DNA of 34,905 nt from Williamsia herbipolensis (GTDB taxonomy: Bacteria > Actinomycetota > Actinomycetes > Mycobacteriales > Mycobacteriaceae), in contig NZ_JXYP01000024.1 of the NCBI RefSeq assembly GCF_000964005.1, positions 1-34,905 on the forward strand. The letters run 5' to 3'. The translations under genes were made by a program, and so were the position numbers. Of this stretch, positions 8,466 through 16,658 are shown in pieces (position 1 is the stretch's first letter; every line of letters starts with the position of its first letter). The notes below the pieces were generated by a model that had not been told where the DNA came from, ran no database searches, and worked only from the letters and a program-made list of their open reading frames with translations.

Positions 8466-10184
8466 GTGCGTGCTCCGCGACATCGGAAGGCACCCATCAT
8501 CAGTACCGACAGCCATACCCACAGCGAGACCACCGCTCCCACCGACCCGGTCGTCGTCATCGCCGAGACGCCCGACGCCGACGGTCCGCAGACCACCGTC
8601 GTCGACACCGAGACCCATGTGGCCCCCACCTTCGCCGAGCTCGGCGTCAGCGACGAGATCGTCGCCGCACTGGCCGCCGACGGCAAGACCCACACCTTCG
8701 CCATCCAGGAACTGACCCTGCCCCTGGCGCTCGCCGGTGACGACCTCATCGGCCAGGCCCGCACCGGCATGGGCAAGACGTTCGGCTTCGGCGTCCCGCT
8801 GATCCACCGCATCACCCAGGTCGCCCCCGGGTCGACCGGACCGCTGCGTCCCCTCGACGGCACGCCGCGCGCACTGATCATCGTCCCCACCCGCGAGCTG
8901 TGCATCCAGGTCACCGGTGATCTCCAGGTGGCCGGCGCGAACATCGACGTCGACCCGCAGCCCAACCCGCCGCGCAAGCTGTCGATCGCCTCGATCTACG
9001 GCGGTCGTCCCTACGAGTCGCAGATAGCCGACCTCCAGGCCGGTGTCGACGTCGTCGTCGGCACCCCCGGCCGTCTGCTCGACCTGGCCCAGCAGGGCCA
9101 CCTCATCCTCGGCAAGGTGCAGATCCTCGTCCTCGACGAGGCCGACGAGATGCTCGACCTCGGGTTCCTGCCCGACATCGAGCGCATCATGCGGGCCCTG
9201 CCCGACGCCCGCCAGACGATGCTGTTCTCGGCGACCATGCCGGGCCCGATCGTCACCCTGGCCCGCACGTTCCTCAACCGGCCGACGCACATCCGCGCCG
9301 AGCACGCCGGCGACTCGGCGGTCCACGAACGCACCACCCAGCACGCCTACCGTGCCCACGCCCTCGACAAGGCCGAGGTGGTCGCGCGCATCCTGCAGGC
9401 CGAGGGTCGCGGCGCCACGATGATCTTCACCCGCACCAAGCGCACGGCGCAGAAGGTGGCCGACGATCTGGGCGAGCGCGGCTTCAAGGTCGGAGCCGTG
9501 CACGGCGATCTCGGTCAGGTCGCCCGCGAGAAGGCCCTCGGACGGTTCCGCGACGGCAGCATCGACGTGATCGTGGCGACCGACGTCGCCGCCCGTGGCA
9601 TCGACATCGACGACGTCACCCACGTCATCAACTACCAGTGCCCCGAGGACGAGAAGGCCTACGTCCACCGCATCGGCCGTACCGGTCGCGCCGGACGCAC
9701 CGGCATCGCGGTGACGCTCGTCGACTGGGACGAGCTGCACAAGTGGGCGGCCATCGACAAGGCGCTCGGACTCGGCATGCCCGAGCCCGTCGAGACCTAC
9801 TCGAGCTCCGAGCACCTCCGCACCGATCTGAACATCCCCGCCGACGCCACCGGCCGCGTCCCCGGCGCGAAGCCCTCCGAGGACGAGCGGGCCGCGCGCG
9901 GCGAGAGGCGTGAGCCGCGGGAGAGGCGTGAGCCGCGTGCCGACCGTCAGCGCCGCCGGACCCGTTCGGGCGGCGCGGCGATGGCCTCGGCCACCGCGCA
10001 GGCCGAGACCGAGTCGGCTGAGTCGGCCTCGTCGAGTGCCTCGGCGACCTCGAGCGCATCGGGTGACGGTGACACCGCGGGCGGCACCAAGCCGCGTCGC
10101 CGGCGTCGTCGCGGCCGCGGTGGTTCGGGTTCGTCGAACGCCGCGGCCAGCGAATCGACGTCTGCGGGTTCCGCCGAGCAGTGA
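8466..10184 (+). CDS. rhlE: DEAD-box RNA helicase (RhlE-like)
   Basis: A 572-residue ATP-dependent RNA helicase with all conserved motifs. These are the Q-motif region (FAELGVSDEIV and FAIQELTLPLAL), motif I ARTGMGKT (98-105), Ia PTREL, Ib TPGR, II DEAD (224-227), III SAT (255-257), V VATDVAARGIDI and VI YVHRIGRTGRAG. A basic, Arg- and Ser/Ala-rich tail of about 120 residues follows and probably contacts RNA. Likely roles are ribosome assembly and mRNA turnover. M. tuberculosis rhlE (Rv3211) is the positional equivalent. The GTG at 8466 is the nearest conventional start, but a GGAAGG Shine-Dalgarno sequence lies downstream of it, 5 nt before an in-frame ATC codon (8496), so the true start is open. 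The stop overlaps the next gene by 4 nt (GTGA). Confidence 0.93.
   Translation: MRAPRHRKAPIISTDSHTHSETTAPTDPVVVIAETPDADGPQTTVVDTETHVAPTFAELGVSDEIVAALAADGKTHTFAIQELTLPLALAGDDLIGQARTGMGKTFGFGVPLIHRITQVAPGSTGPLRPLDGTPRALIIVPTRELCIQVTGDLQVAGANIDVDPQPNPPRKLSIASIYGGRPYESQIADLQAGVDVVVGTPGRLLDLAQQGHLILGKVQILVLDEADEMLDLGFLPDIERIMRALPDARQTMLFSATMPGPIVTLARTFLNRPTHIRAEHAGDSAVHERTTQHAYRAHALDKAEVVARILQAEGRGATMIFTRTKRTAQKVADDLGERGFKVGAVHGDLGQVAREKALGRFRDGSIDVIVATDVAARGIDIDDVTHVINYQCPEDEKAYVHRIGRTGRAGRTGIAVTLVDWDELHKWAAIDKALGLGMPEPVETYSSSEHLRTDLNIPADATGRVPGAKPSEDERAARGERREPRERREPRADRQRRRTRSGGAAMASATAQAETESAESASSSASATSSASGDGDTAGGTKPRRRRRRGRGGSGSSNAAASESTSAGSAEQ
8485..8490 (+). promoter_or_regulatory. Shine-Dalgarno-like GGAAGG without a conventional start codon
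   Basis: GGAAGG ends 5 nt before in-frame ATC codons at 8496 and 8499. The only nearby conventional in-frame start, GTG 8466, lies upstream of this site, so it cannot use it. ATC initiation would give a protein beginning at residue 11 or 12 of the annotated one. Confidence 0.35.
9903..9938 (+). repeat. 18-bp in-frame tandem repeat in the helicase tail
   Basis: Two adjacent 18-bp units (9903-9920 and 9921-9938) differ only at the last base. They encode the hexapeptide ERREPR twice in the basic tail of the helicase, so copy-number change would leave the reading frame intact. Confidence 0.9.
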
Positions 10185-11485
10185 GCGGCGCCCGGACCGA
10201 CACCCAGACGCCCCCGGGCGGTTCCCCGCGGGGACCGATCCGACCTGAGCGGCGCACCCGCCTCGACCTGGCGATCAGCGCGCTGATCGTCGTCGTGGTG
10301 ATCGTCGTCGCCGCGGTCATCTGGTACGTCAGTCCGTCCCGGCACACCACCTCCGACCAGGCGGGGGTCCCGCTGACCGCGGTCACCCCGGCCGCGGTCG
10401 TCCCGGCCGGCTTCACCGAGGGATGGTCGGCACCCTCGGGCGCGAGCACCACCGCGATCGTGACCGACAGTGCGGTCGTCACCGCCGACCGCGGCACCGT
10501 CGAGGCCCATGACCCGGCCACCGGGACGGTGCGGTGGAGCTATCGACGCAACCTCGACCTGTGCGGCGCGATCGCCGGCTGGGAGGCTTCCCCCGGTGTC
10601 GTCGCGGTGTACCGGAACAGCCGCGGGTGCGGTGAGGTCACCTCACTCGACCCCGACGACGGCCACCGCGCCGACACCCGCAGCAGCGACGCCGACGACA
10701 AGATCACGCTGTCCGCGAACGCCGACTACGTCGTCTCCCAGGGTCCGACGCGCCTCGAGTCCTGGGGGTCGACCCTGGTGCGCGGCGTCGAGTACGGCCG
10801 CGTCTCGGCGCCGGTGAAACCGGGCACCCAGCCCCGCGCGGGATGCCGGATGTCGTCCAGCGCCACCGGAGCCGACCAGATCGCGGTCATCGAACGGTGC
10901 GGCGACGAACCGGGATACCGCCTGTCGGTCTTCTCCGCCGCCCAGGACAAGGACGAGAAGGTCAAACAGCTCGGGTCGCGGATCATCACCAGCGGCACCG
11001 CGTCACCGCCGCCTCGCGTGGTCGCGGTGTCGTCGTCGTCGGTCGCGGTGTACCTCGGTTCCGGTGGCGCCATCTCCGGCGGCACCGGTGGCCCGCAGAT
11101 CCAGGTGTTCACCACCGGCGCGGTGCTGAGCAGTTCGCACGAGGTGCTAGGTGACGCGCAGGCACCCGCCGACTCGGTCCCCGTCCGCAGCGACGGCCTG
11201 CTGTCGTTCTTCACGGGCAAGGGCACCGTCATCCTCGACGCCTCGGCTCTCACCCCGCGCTACCAGGTGCCGGGCACCCTCGGACCGGCCGCGGCCATGG
11301 GAACCGACCTCATCGTGCCCGGACCGTCGGGGATCACCGTGCTCGAGGCGGCCACCGGACGGCAGTCTCGCACGATCGCCCTGGCACGCCCGGGATACAG
11401 CGGTGGCACGGTCACGCTCTCGCCCATCGGCGACGACGTCGCGATGTTCTACGGCGGCGCCGTGCACATGTTGATCGGGAGCTAG
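10181..11485 (+). CDS. Membrane-anchored beta-propeller-like protein (Rv3212-like)
   Basis: A 434-residue protein with one N-terminal membrane segment (LAISALIVVVVIVVAAVIWYV) after a short basic cytoplasmic start; the rest is predicted outside the membrane. The exported part has repeated blade-like segments, for example VTADRGTVEAHDPATGTVRW, typical of PQQ-like beta-propellers. No enzyme motif is visible. It corresponds to M. tuberculosis Rv3212, of unknown function. The GTG start at 10181 overlaps the helicase stop in GTGA, so the two are translationally coupled. The gene is convergent with the ParA gene, only 3 bp apart, and no terminator hairpin fits between them. Confidence 0.8.
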   Translation: MSGARTDTQTPPGGSPRGPIRPERRTRLDLAISALIVVVVIVVAAVIWYVSPSRHTTSDQAGVPLTAVTPAAVVPAGFTEGWSAPSGASTTAIVTDSAVVTADRGTVEAHDPATGTVRWSYRRNLDLCGAIAGWEASPGVVAVYRNSRGCGEVTSLDPDDGHRADTRSSDADDKITLSANADYVVSQGPTRLESWGSTLVRGVEYGRVSAPVKPGTQPRAGCRMSSSATGADQIAVIERCGDEPGYRLSVFSAAQDKDEKVKQLGSRIITSGTASPPPRVVAVSSSSVAVYLGSGGAISGGTGGPQIQVFTTGAVLSSSHEVLGDAQAPADSVPVRSDGLLSFFTGKGTVILDASALTPRYQVPGTLGPAAAMGTDLIVPGPSGITVLEAATGRQSRTIALARPGYSGGTVTLSPIGDDVAMFYGGAVHMLIGS

Positions 11486-11488
11486 GCG

Positions 11489-12283
11489 CTATACCGCGGT
11501 CTCGAGGGTGGCGAGCGCCTTGCCGCCATCCCAGTGCTGCCACAGGTTGTCGGCGAGTTCGCGGTAGGCCTGCGATCCCTTGTTCTTGCGCCCGGTCATC
11601 ACCGTCGCGCCCGACGCGGACGCTTCGGCGAACCGCACGGTGCGCGGGATCGGCGGGCTCAGCACCGGCATCTCGTAGCGGTCGGAGACGTCGGCCAGCA
11701 CGTCACGACTGTGTGTGGTGCGCGAGTCGTAGAGCGTGGGGATCACACCGAGCAGCGTGAGCGCCGGGTTGGTGATCTGCTGGACCTCGGTGACCGTACG
11801 CAGCAGCTGACCCACCCCGCGGTGGGCGAGGGTCTCGCACTGCAGCGGTACGGCGACCTCGTCGGCGGCGGTGAGACCGTTGAGGGTGAGCACCCCGAGC
11901 GACGGCGGGCAGTCGAGCAGGATCACGTCGTAGTCCTGCGTGACCTGCGCCAGCGCGCGCTTGAGCGCGTATTCGCGTCCCGGCCGCATCAGCAGCAGGG
12001 CTTCGGCGCCGGCGAGATCGATCGTCGCGGGCAACAGGGTCATGCCGTCGTCGGTGGACACCAGCGCGTCGACGATGTCGCTCTCGCCGAGCAGCACCTC
12101 GTGCACCGACACCTCGAGGTGGTCGGGGTCGTGGCCGAGGGAGAAGGTGAGACATCCCTGCGGATCGAGGTCGACCACCAGCACCGACAGGTCCATCGCG
12201 GCGAGAGCGGCGCCGATGGAGGCGACGGTGGTGGTCTTCGCGACGCCACCCTTCTGATTCGCGACGGCGAGGATCTTGCTCAT
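11489..12283 (-). CDS. ParA/Soj-family ATPase (Rv3213c-like)
   Basis: A 264-residue MinD/ParA-type P-loop ATPase. The deviant Walker A is KGGVAKTTT near residue 11, the Walker B-like segment is DYDVILLDCPPSLG, and VVDLDPQG is also present. Such ATPases position chromosomes, plasmids or protein complexes. There is no parB gene or parS-like array next to it, so this is an orphan homologue, as is M. tuberculosis Rv3213c. The ATG at 12283 begins directly at the conserved SKILAVANQKGG; the open frame upstream to 12373 lacks similarity. It diverges from the phosphatase gene across a 164-bp gap. Confidence 0.88.
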   Translation of the reverse strand: MSKILAVANQKGGVAKTTTVASIGAALAAMDLSVLVVDLDPQGCLTFSLGHDPDHLEVSVHEVLLGESDIVDALVSTDDGMTLLPATIDLAGAEALLLMRPGREYALKRALAQVTQDYDVILLDCPPSLGVLTLNGLTAADEVAVPLQCETLAHRGVGQLLRTVTEVQQITNPALTLLGVIPTLYDSRTTHSRDVLADVSDRYEMPVLSPPIPRTVRFAEASASGATVMTGRKNKGSQAYRELADNLWQHWDGGKALATLETAV

Positions 12284-12447
12284 CGGAGGGCCCGATCGGT
12301 GTGCAGGATGATCATGACTGTCCCATTCCCCTCGGTGGCCTCGTGGCGATGGCCGTGTGTGCGCACCGCGCACGTTCTCTGCGGCGGCTCGTGAGATGAG
12401 GATATGCCCCCGACGTCGCGACGCGGCGGCGGTGGGAGGATGACGGC

Positions 12448-13086
12448 GTGGCCACAGCGACGCATCGACTCATCGTCATCCGACACGGCGAGACCGAGTG
12501 GTCCAAGAGCGGTAAGCACACCGGTTCCAGCGACATCGACCTCACCGACACCGGCGTCGAGCAGGCCCGCAGCCTGGCCGGTCGGGTGGAGGAGTTGTCG
12601 CTCACCGACCCCCAGGTCTTCAGCTCCCCGCGGTTGCGCGCCCGCCGCACCGCCGAGCTCGCCGGACTGCACGTCGACACAGTCGAACCGCTGCTCGTGG
12701 AGTGGGACTACGGCGACTACGAGGGACTGACCAGCCCGCAGATCCACGAGACCGACCCCGGCTGGACGGTGTTCGCCGACGGCGGCCCCGACGGCGAGTC
12801 GCCCGACGAGATGAGCGACCGCGTCGACACCGTCATCGAGAAGCTCACCCCGCTGCTCGACCACGGCGACGTCGTGGTGGTGACGCACGGGCACTTCTCG
12901 CGGTCGTTGCTGGCGCGCTGGATCGGCTCGCCGATCGCGCGCGGACGCCACTTCACGATGCTGCCCGCGTCGATCGCCGTCCTCGGGTTCGACGGCGAGT
13001 CCCGTCAACTCACCGCACTGGGAATCACCGGCTACCGCAGCGCCGACTATGTCGACGCGGGTCGGCCGACGCGCCCCCTGGGCTGA
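12448..13086 (+). CDS. Histidine phosphatase superfamily enzyme (Gpm2/Rv3214-like)
   Basis: A 212-residue phosphatase of the phosphoglycerate-mutase-like clan. The RHGE motif (Arg12, His13, Glu15) carries the phospho-accepting His13; RLRARRTAEL supplies a second phosphate-binding Arg; VVTHGHFSR contains the second catalytic His. M. tuberculosis Rv3214 in the same position was annotated gpm2 but is a broad acid phosphatase, so true mutase activity is unlikely here. The start GTG 12448 is preceded by GGGAGGA about 8 nt upstream. The stop is 1 bp from the end of the convergent DUF222/HNH gene. Confidence 0.87.
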   Translation: MATATHRLIVIRHGETEWSKSGKHTGSSDIDLTDTGVEQARSLAGRVEELSLTDPQVFSSPRLRARRTAELAGLHVDTVEPLLVEWDYGDYEGLTSPQIHETDPGWTVFADGGPDGESPDEMSDRVDTVIEKLTPLLDHGDVVVVTHGHFSRSLLARWIGSPIARGRHFTMLPASIAVLGFDGESRQLTALGITGYRSADYVDAGRPTRPLG

Positions 13087-13087
13087 C

Positions 13088-14596
13088 TCAGGCCGCGTAG
13101 TCGATGGGGTGCCTCGGCCAGACGATGTCGACGCGCGGGGCACGCGGGAGCCGCTCGGCCACCAGCTGATGTTCGATGTCGAGGACCGGTGGCGATGGTG
13201 CCTCGTCGGTGTCTGGCGAATGCGGGTGCAGCAGTTCGTCGATGCGGTGTAGGTGGTTGGCGCGGAGCTGGTCGGGTGGGTCGGTGTTGCGTCGCCACCC
13301 GTAGCGGCCGCGGTCGGGGCCGTCGGTGATCTTCTCGGTGGCCCATTGGTGGGGTTCGGGACCGACGGCCCGGTTGTGGCGTCCGCAGGCGGGTGCCATG
13401 TCTGTGGCGTCGGTGAGTCCGCCGTCGGCCCAATCGGCGTCGGCGTGGTGCATTTCGGTGTGGGCGAACGGTGTCGCGCAGTCGTCTTTGCTGCAGCCCC
13501 TGTACTGGGCGAAGGCCATCAACCGCTGCGCCTGCGACGCGAGACGCCGGCCGCGGCCGAAGAACAACGGTTCGCCTGTGACATCGCTGAACACCGCGAG
13601 GTGGGGCTGCGCGTCGGCGGCCAGTGTGATCACGTCGCTGATCGGCAAGTCGGTGCCGGTGGCGGTGCGCGCTACACCGGCGTGCTCACGAAGTTGTGCG
13701 TCGGTGATGGACACGATGATCTGGGGCGGCAACCCGCGATGCGACCCACCGAGGAGCCCACCGTTCACCGCGACATCCAGCAAAGCCTTCAACGCGTCGT
13801 GGTTCCGCTGACTCTGCGATCGATGGTCCCGATCCGCAGCTTCGCGGAGGAGGTTGGAGTCGATGTCACTGCCGTCACCGATCGGGGACAGCTCGTCGTC
13901 GGGGTTGTTCATCCCCGGCGCGGCCCACTTCGCCAACACCACGTCGAACAGTGCGCGGGTGATCGGATCCAGCGTCGCGGTGAGTTTCGACATCAACTGC
14001 GAGTCCTGGCACCCGAGGTTCAGTTTCCGATTCCGGGCGCGATCGCGGTCGTCGGTCAGTGTTCCGTCGGGATCGAGGTGCGCCAGGATCCGGACGCCGG
14101 CGGCGGTGATCTCTTTGGGCGTGAGTGTGGTCGCGAATTCGGCCAGAACTTCCTCGGCCCCCGCCCGCTGTTCTGCATCAACGGCCGAGGGGATCTTCTT
14201 CATCACGTCGAGGACCGCGTGAACGTGATCGGGCCCGATCGTTCCGGCAGCCAACTCTCGCGCCGTGTTCGGGCACACCGGCGGCAGTTTCTCGCCGGTC
14301 ATCGCGTGCATGGGTTCCAACGCTCGGACGGCTTGAAGGCGCTTCTTGGGGTGGGTGATCCGCAGCTTCGTCTGCAGGAACTCGGTGACGGTCACGCATC
14401 CCACGGTCCGGTGGGCGTCGCGGTCGGAGACCTCGAGAATCCGCCGATTGCCGATGGACTCGAACTGGCGGACAACGGTTTCGTGAGTGATGGACAGTTG
14501 TGCGACGGTCTCGTCGTCGTGGGCGTCTGAGGTCTCTTTCGCGATCTCGTCGAGGAGGTCCTGCAGGGCAGCGTATTTTGCTACGAGATCGCTCAC
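13088..14596 (-). CDS. DUF222/HNH endonuclease domain protein (13E12 repeat family)
   Basis: A 502-residue protein with an N-terminal helical DUF222 region (about residues 1-330) and a C-terminal HNH nuclease domain. The metal-binding pattern is visible: CSKDDC, then EMHHADADWADGG and PACGRHNRAVG. Related proteins are the REP13E12-type family that is repeated in mycobacterial genomes and is sometimes associated with phage-like insertion sites. Function is not established; DNA cleavage is inferred from HNH. A TAGAAT -10 (14632-14637) and a purine-rich GGGGAGGGGG stretch precede GTG 14596. In M. tuberculosis the matching interval carries entC and Rv3216, so this gene and the adjacent repeats mark a variable spot. 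No terminal inverted repeats or target duplications were seen. Confidence 0.88.
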   Translation of the reverse strand: MSDLVAKYAALQDLLDEIAKETSDAHDDETVAQLSITHETVVRQFESIGNRRILEVSDRDAHRTVGCVTVTEFLQTKLRITHPKKRLQAVRALEPMHAMTGEKLPPVCPNTARELAAGTIGPDHVHAVLDVMKKIPSAVDAEQRAGAEEVLAEFATTLTPKEITAAGVRILAHLDPDGTLTDDRDRARNRKLNLGCQDSQLMSKLTATLDPITRALFDVVLAKWAAPGMNNPDDELSPIGDGSDIDSNLLREAADRDHRSQSQRNHDALKALLDVAVNGGLLGGSHRGLPPQIIVSITDAQLREHAGVARTATGTDLPISDVITLAADAQPHLAVFSDVTGEPLFFGRGRRLASQAQRLMAFAQYRGCSKDDCATPFAHTEMHHADADWADGGLTDATDMAPACGRHNRAVGPEPHQWATEKITDGPDRGRYGWRRNTDPPDQLRANHLHRIDELLHPHSPDTDEAPSPPVLDIEHQLVAERLPRAPRVDIVWPRHPIDYAA

Positions 14597-14631
14597 CGGC
14601 TGTCCCCCTCCCCAGGTGTGACTGTACGTCT

Positions 14632-14637
14632 ATTCTA
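14632..14637 (-). promoter_or_regulatory. -10 hexamer TAGAAT of the DUF222/HNH gene
   Basis: TAGAAT on the minus strand lies 35 bp before GTG 14596, giving a short leader that includes the purine-rich ribosome site. I see no convincing -35 at 16-18 bp, which is common in actinobacteria. Confidence 0.45.
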
Positions 14638-14787
14638 GCACGCGTGTTCGAGGTGTGGGTGATTGATTTTGGTGAATAGTGTTGAGCGTGAGTGTATTTC
14701 GGGTGGCTGGTTGCGTTCTACTGCCGCTGACGGTGCGGAAGCCGGACGCCGAGTGTGCGTTGTCTCGTCGTCGGCGCGCGTGACGCC

Positions 14788-14912
14788 GTCAGCACACTCG
14801 ACGACCGTTTCCACACAGTCAGCACCGCCAGGACAGTCGGCGGCCGTTTCCACACAGTCAGCAACCGTGGCTCACGTGATCTACGGCAGTTTCCACCCAG
14901 TCAGCACCACCT
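14788..14912. repeat. Irregular direct repeats, ~40-bp spacing
   Basis: A 20-bp core, CCGTTTCCACACAGTCAGCA, occurs exactly at 14805-14824 and 14844-14863, and with two changes at 14887-14906 (CAGTTTCCACCCAGTCAGCA). A fourth partial GTCAGCA is at 14788. Spacings between cores are 39 and 43 bp, and the sequence between differs. It is too irregular and too short for CRISPR. The TTTCCACA part resembles a DnaA box (TTGTCCACA) at 7 of 9 positions, but the site is not near dnaA. Confidence 0.75.
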
Positions 14913-14930
14913 ACGGTCTCAGCGGCGGTG

Positions 14931-15371
14931 TCAGTCCTTCGGGGGCTCCGCATCGGGGGCGTAGTCGTCGGCGAGCCAGCGGACCGACTTCGGCGAGAAC
15001 AGCAGACCCAGCACGATGACCACCACCACGAGCAGCGGCGCACCGAGCCAGGGCTGACCGCTGTCGGTGAGCAACGCGAAGGCGACGGGGATCAGCAGGA
15101 TCTGTGCGACCACCGCGATGGCGCGACCCCACCGTCGGCCGGTGCACAGCGCGACGCCGCCGGCCACCACACCCGAGCCGAGGATCGCGAACCATCCGGC
15201 CGTTCCGTAACTGCTGATGAAGCTCTCGTCGGCCCCGGTGGCGCCGTGGACGGCGAGCACGATCGCGATGACCACGGCCACGACGCCCTCGAGCGCGACC
15301 ACCACGCCGGCGCGCCGCACGGCGGTGGGGGGACCGGTGTCCGGACGACGCTCGGCAGGTGTACGACTCAC
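14931..15371 (-). CDS. Small integral membrane protein (Rv3217c-like)
   Basis: A 146-residue protein with four predicted membrane helices: VVVALEGVVAVVIAIVLAV, WFAILGSGVVAGGVALC, IAVVAQILLIPVAFALL and PLLVVVVIVLGLLF. The C-terminal tail is charged and cytoplasmic. It matches the position, size and topology of M. tuberculosis Rv3217c; function is unknown. GTG 15371 is preceded by TACGCT at 15378-15383 with a 6-nt gap, pointing to a leaderless mRNA. It diverges from the lipid kinase gene across 113 bp that holds both promoters. Confidence 0.8.
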   Translation of the reverse strand: MSRTPAERRPDTGPPTAVRRAGVVVALEGVVAVVIAIVLAVHGATGADESFISSYGTAGWFAILGSGVVAGGVALCTGRRWGRAIAVVAQILLIPVAFALLTDSGQPWLGAPLLVVVVIVLGLLFSPKSVRWLADDYAPDAEPPKD

Positions 15372-15377
15372 CGGTCC

Positions 15378-15383
15378 AGCGTA
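15378..15383 (-). promoter_or_regulatory. -10 hexamer TACGCT of the small membrane protein gene
   Basis: TACGCT on the minus strand ends 6 nt before GTG 15371, consistent with a leaderless transcript. No Shine-Dalgarno sequence is present. Confidence 0.45.
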
Positions 15384-15469
15384 GTTCGTCGGGCGCCCAC
15401 GACGAGAGGCCGCCGATCGGCGGCGGTGTCGCGGCCCCCGACGATTGTGTCCCCCCTCGCGGCACCCTC

Positions 15470-15475
15470 TAGGCT
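15470..15475 (+). promoter_or_regulatory. -10 hexamer TAGGCT of the lipid kinase gene
   Basis: TAGGCT is followed by 9 nt and then GTG 15485, leaving only a leader of about two to three bases. There is no Shine-Dalgarno sequence. Confidence 0.45.
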
Positions 15476-15484
15476 CTGCAGATC

Positions 15485-16480
15485 GTGCGTGCCCTGCTGA
15501 TCGTCAACCCGTTCGCGACGTCGACCACCGACGCGGGGCGCGACGCGCTGGCCGACACCCTCTCGGCGAAGATCGATCTCTCGGTCGAGCTGACGACCCA
15601 CCGCGGCCACGCCGGGGAGATCGCGGCCCGCGCCCGGGCGCAGGGCTGCCCGATCGTGATCGTCCACGGCGGCGACGGCACGGTGAACGAGGTCGTCAAC
15701 GGCCTGCTCGACGCCCCCGGCGACCCGATCGGTCCGAACCCGGCGCCGGCCCTGGCCGTCATCCCCGGCGGCAGCGCGAACGTGTTCGCGCGTTCGCTGG
15801 GCATCGACCCGGACCCCATGAAGGCGACGGCGCAGTTGCTGACGTTGCTTGCCGAGCGGTCACGGCGCCGGATCAGCCTCGGTCACCTCTCCGCCGAGGC
15901 CCCGAAGCGCCCGGGGTCCACGCCCTCCCCCGCCGCCGCGTCGGGCCGGTGGTTCCTGTTCAACGCGGGGATGGGTGTCGACGCGGAGGTGGTGGCCTCG
16001 ATCGAGGACCAGCGCAACGCGGGGAAACCGGCCAGCGACGCACGCTACATCGCGACCACGGTGCGCCGTTTCATCAGCGCGTCCCGTCGCCCACCGCAGC
16101 TGTCGGTGTCACTGCCCGGTCGCGACACCATCGACGACGTCCACTTCGTCTTCGTCTGCAACGCCAACCCGTGGACCTTCATCGGCCCGCGGCCGGTGTG
16201 GACCAATCCCGACACCACCTACGAATGCGGTCTCGGCGTCTTCGCGTCCTCGTCGATGAGTGTCACGCGCAACCTCGGCATCTTCACCCAGCTGCTCACC
16301 GGTCGAAAGCCCCACGCGCGGCACGTCCTGACCGACGACGACGTCGCGTCGGTGCGCCTGACCGCGCGCGCCCCGATGGACGTGCAGATGGACGGCGACT
16401 ATGTCGGCAAGGCGACGACCGCGGCGTTCGGGTGTGTAAGCGACCGACTCGAGGTCGTCGCACCACCGCTGTCCGCCTGA
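15485..16480 (+). CDS. Diacylglycerol kinase family lipid kinase (Rv3218-like)
   Basis: A 331-residue protein with the diacylglycerol-kinase/sphingosine-kinase catalytic fold. The ATP-binding motif GGDGTVNEVVNGLL (from residue 62) and the second glycine motif PGGSANVFARSLGI are present; the C-terminal beta domain includes DVQMDGDYVG. This family phosphorylates lipid hydroxyl groups, and the positional equivalent is M. tuberculosis Rv3218. The actual substrate (diacylglycerol or another lipid) is not shown by sequence. The start GTG 15485 gives the family N-terminus RALLIVNPFATS and lies just after a TAGGCT hexamer. A Ser/Pro/Ala-rich insert of about 20 residues occurs around residues 139-156. 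Confidence 0.88.
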   Translation: MRALLIVNPFATSTTDAGRDALADTLSAKIDLSVELTTHRGHAGEIAARARAQGCPIVIVHGGDGTVNEVVNGLLDAPGDPIGPNPAPALAVIPGGSANVFARSLGIDPDPMKATAQLLTLLAERSRRRISLGHLSAEAPKRPGSTPSPAAASGRWFLFNAGMGVDAEVVASIEDQRNAGKPASDARYIATTVRRFISASRRPPQLSVSLPGRDTIDDVHFVFVCNANPWTFIGPRPVWTNPDTTYECGLGVFASSSMSVTRNLGIFTQLLTGRKPHARHVLTDDDVASVRLTARAPMDVQMDGDYVGKATTAAFGCVSDRLEVVAPPLSA

Positions 16481-16609
16481 GCCGACACGAGCGCAGACCG
16501 ACACGGTTCGAGGGTGTGAGTTTCTGCATGAATGTCGTGAAGACAGCGCAGGATGTTCCCGACAGTAGTACAACGGTGCAGGGAGTTCGCCACGGACCCC
16601 CGTTGTCGC

Positions 16610-16625
16610 AGTGACATTGCCCACG
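16610..16625 (+). promoter_or_regulatory. CRP-like site 1 upstream of whiB1 (weak)
   Basis: AGTGACATTGCCCACG keeps the left GTGA half of the CRP consensus TGTGA-N6-TCACA and a degenerate right half (CCAC). It resembles the CRP (Rv3676) site described upstream of M. tuberculosis whiB1, as I remember it. Confidence 0.45.
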
Positions 16626-16658
16626 TGTTAACGCGACACCATTGACTTCATCGTGATT

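Larger units (their letters stand above)
14597..14930. other. 334-bp gene-free interval with degenerate repeats
   Basis: Between the HNH gene start and the end of the small membrane protein gene I see no credible gene. The first 100 bp (14640-14720) are clearly poorer in GC than the surroundings. The second half holds short repeats (14788-14912). Short open frames on both strands are made of repeated Thr/Val/Ser or Cys/Val/Glu words and look non-coding. Confidence 0.6.

Noticed and set aside
7449-9815. A 788-codon open frame on the minus strand extending the ferritin-fold gene
   Set aside because: Everything upstream of ATG 8222 is antisense to the helicase gene and has no protein-like similarity; it is a high-GC shadow frame.
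11486-11488. Terminator between the convergent propeller and ParA genes
   Set aside because: Only 3 bp separate the stops and no hairpin is visible.
13088-14596. DUF222/HNH gene as an intact mobile element
   Set aside because: No transposase or integrase, no flanking inverted repeats and no target-site duplication visible.
14800-14910. Possible replication origin (DnaA-box-like repeats)
   Set aside because: Boxes match only 7 of 9 bases, and no dnaA, dnaN or gidA genes are near.
14788-14912. Possible CRISPR array
   Set aside because: Only three imperfect cores with unequal spacing, no cas genes and no regular repeat-spacer structure.
14663-15019. 118-codon plus-strand frame in the repeat patch
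   Set aside because: Translation is Ser/Thr/Val repeats derived from the DNA repeats and it runs into the membrane protein gene in antisense.
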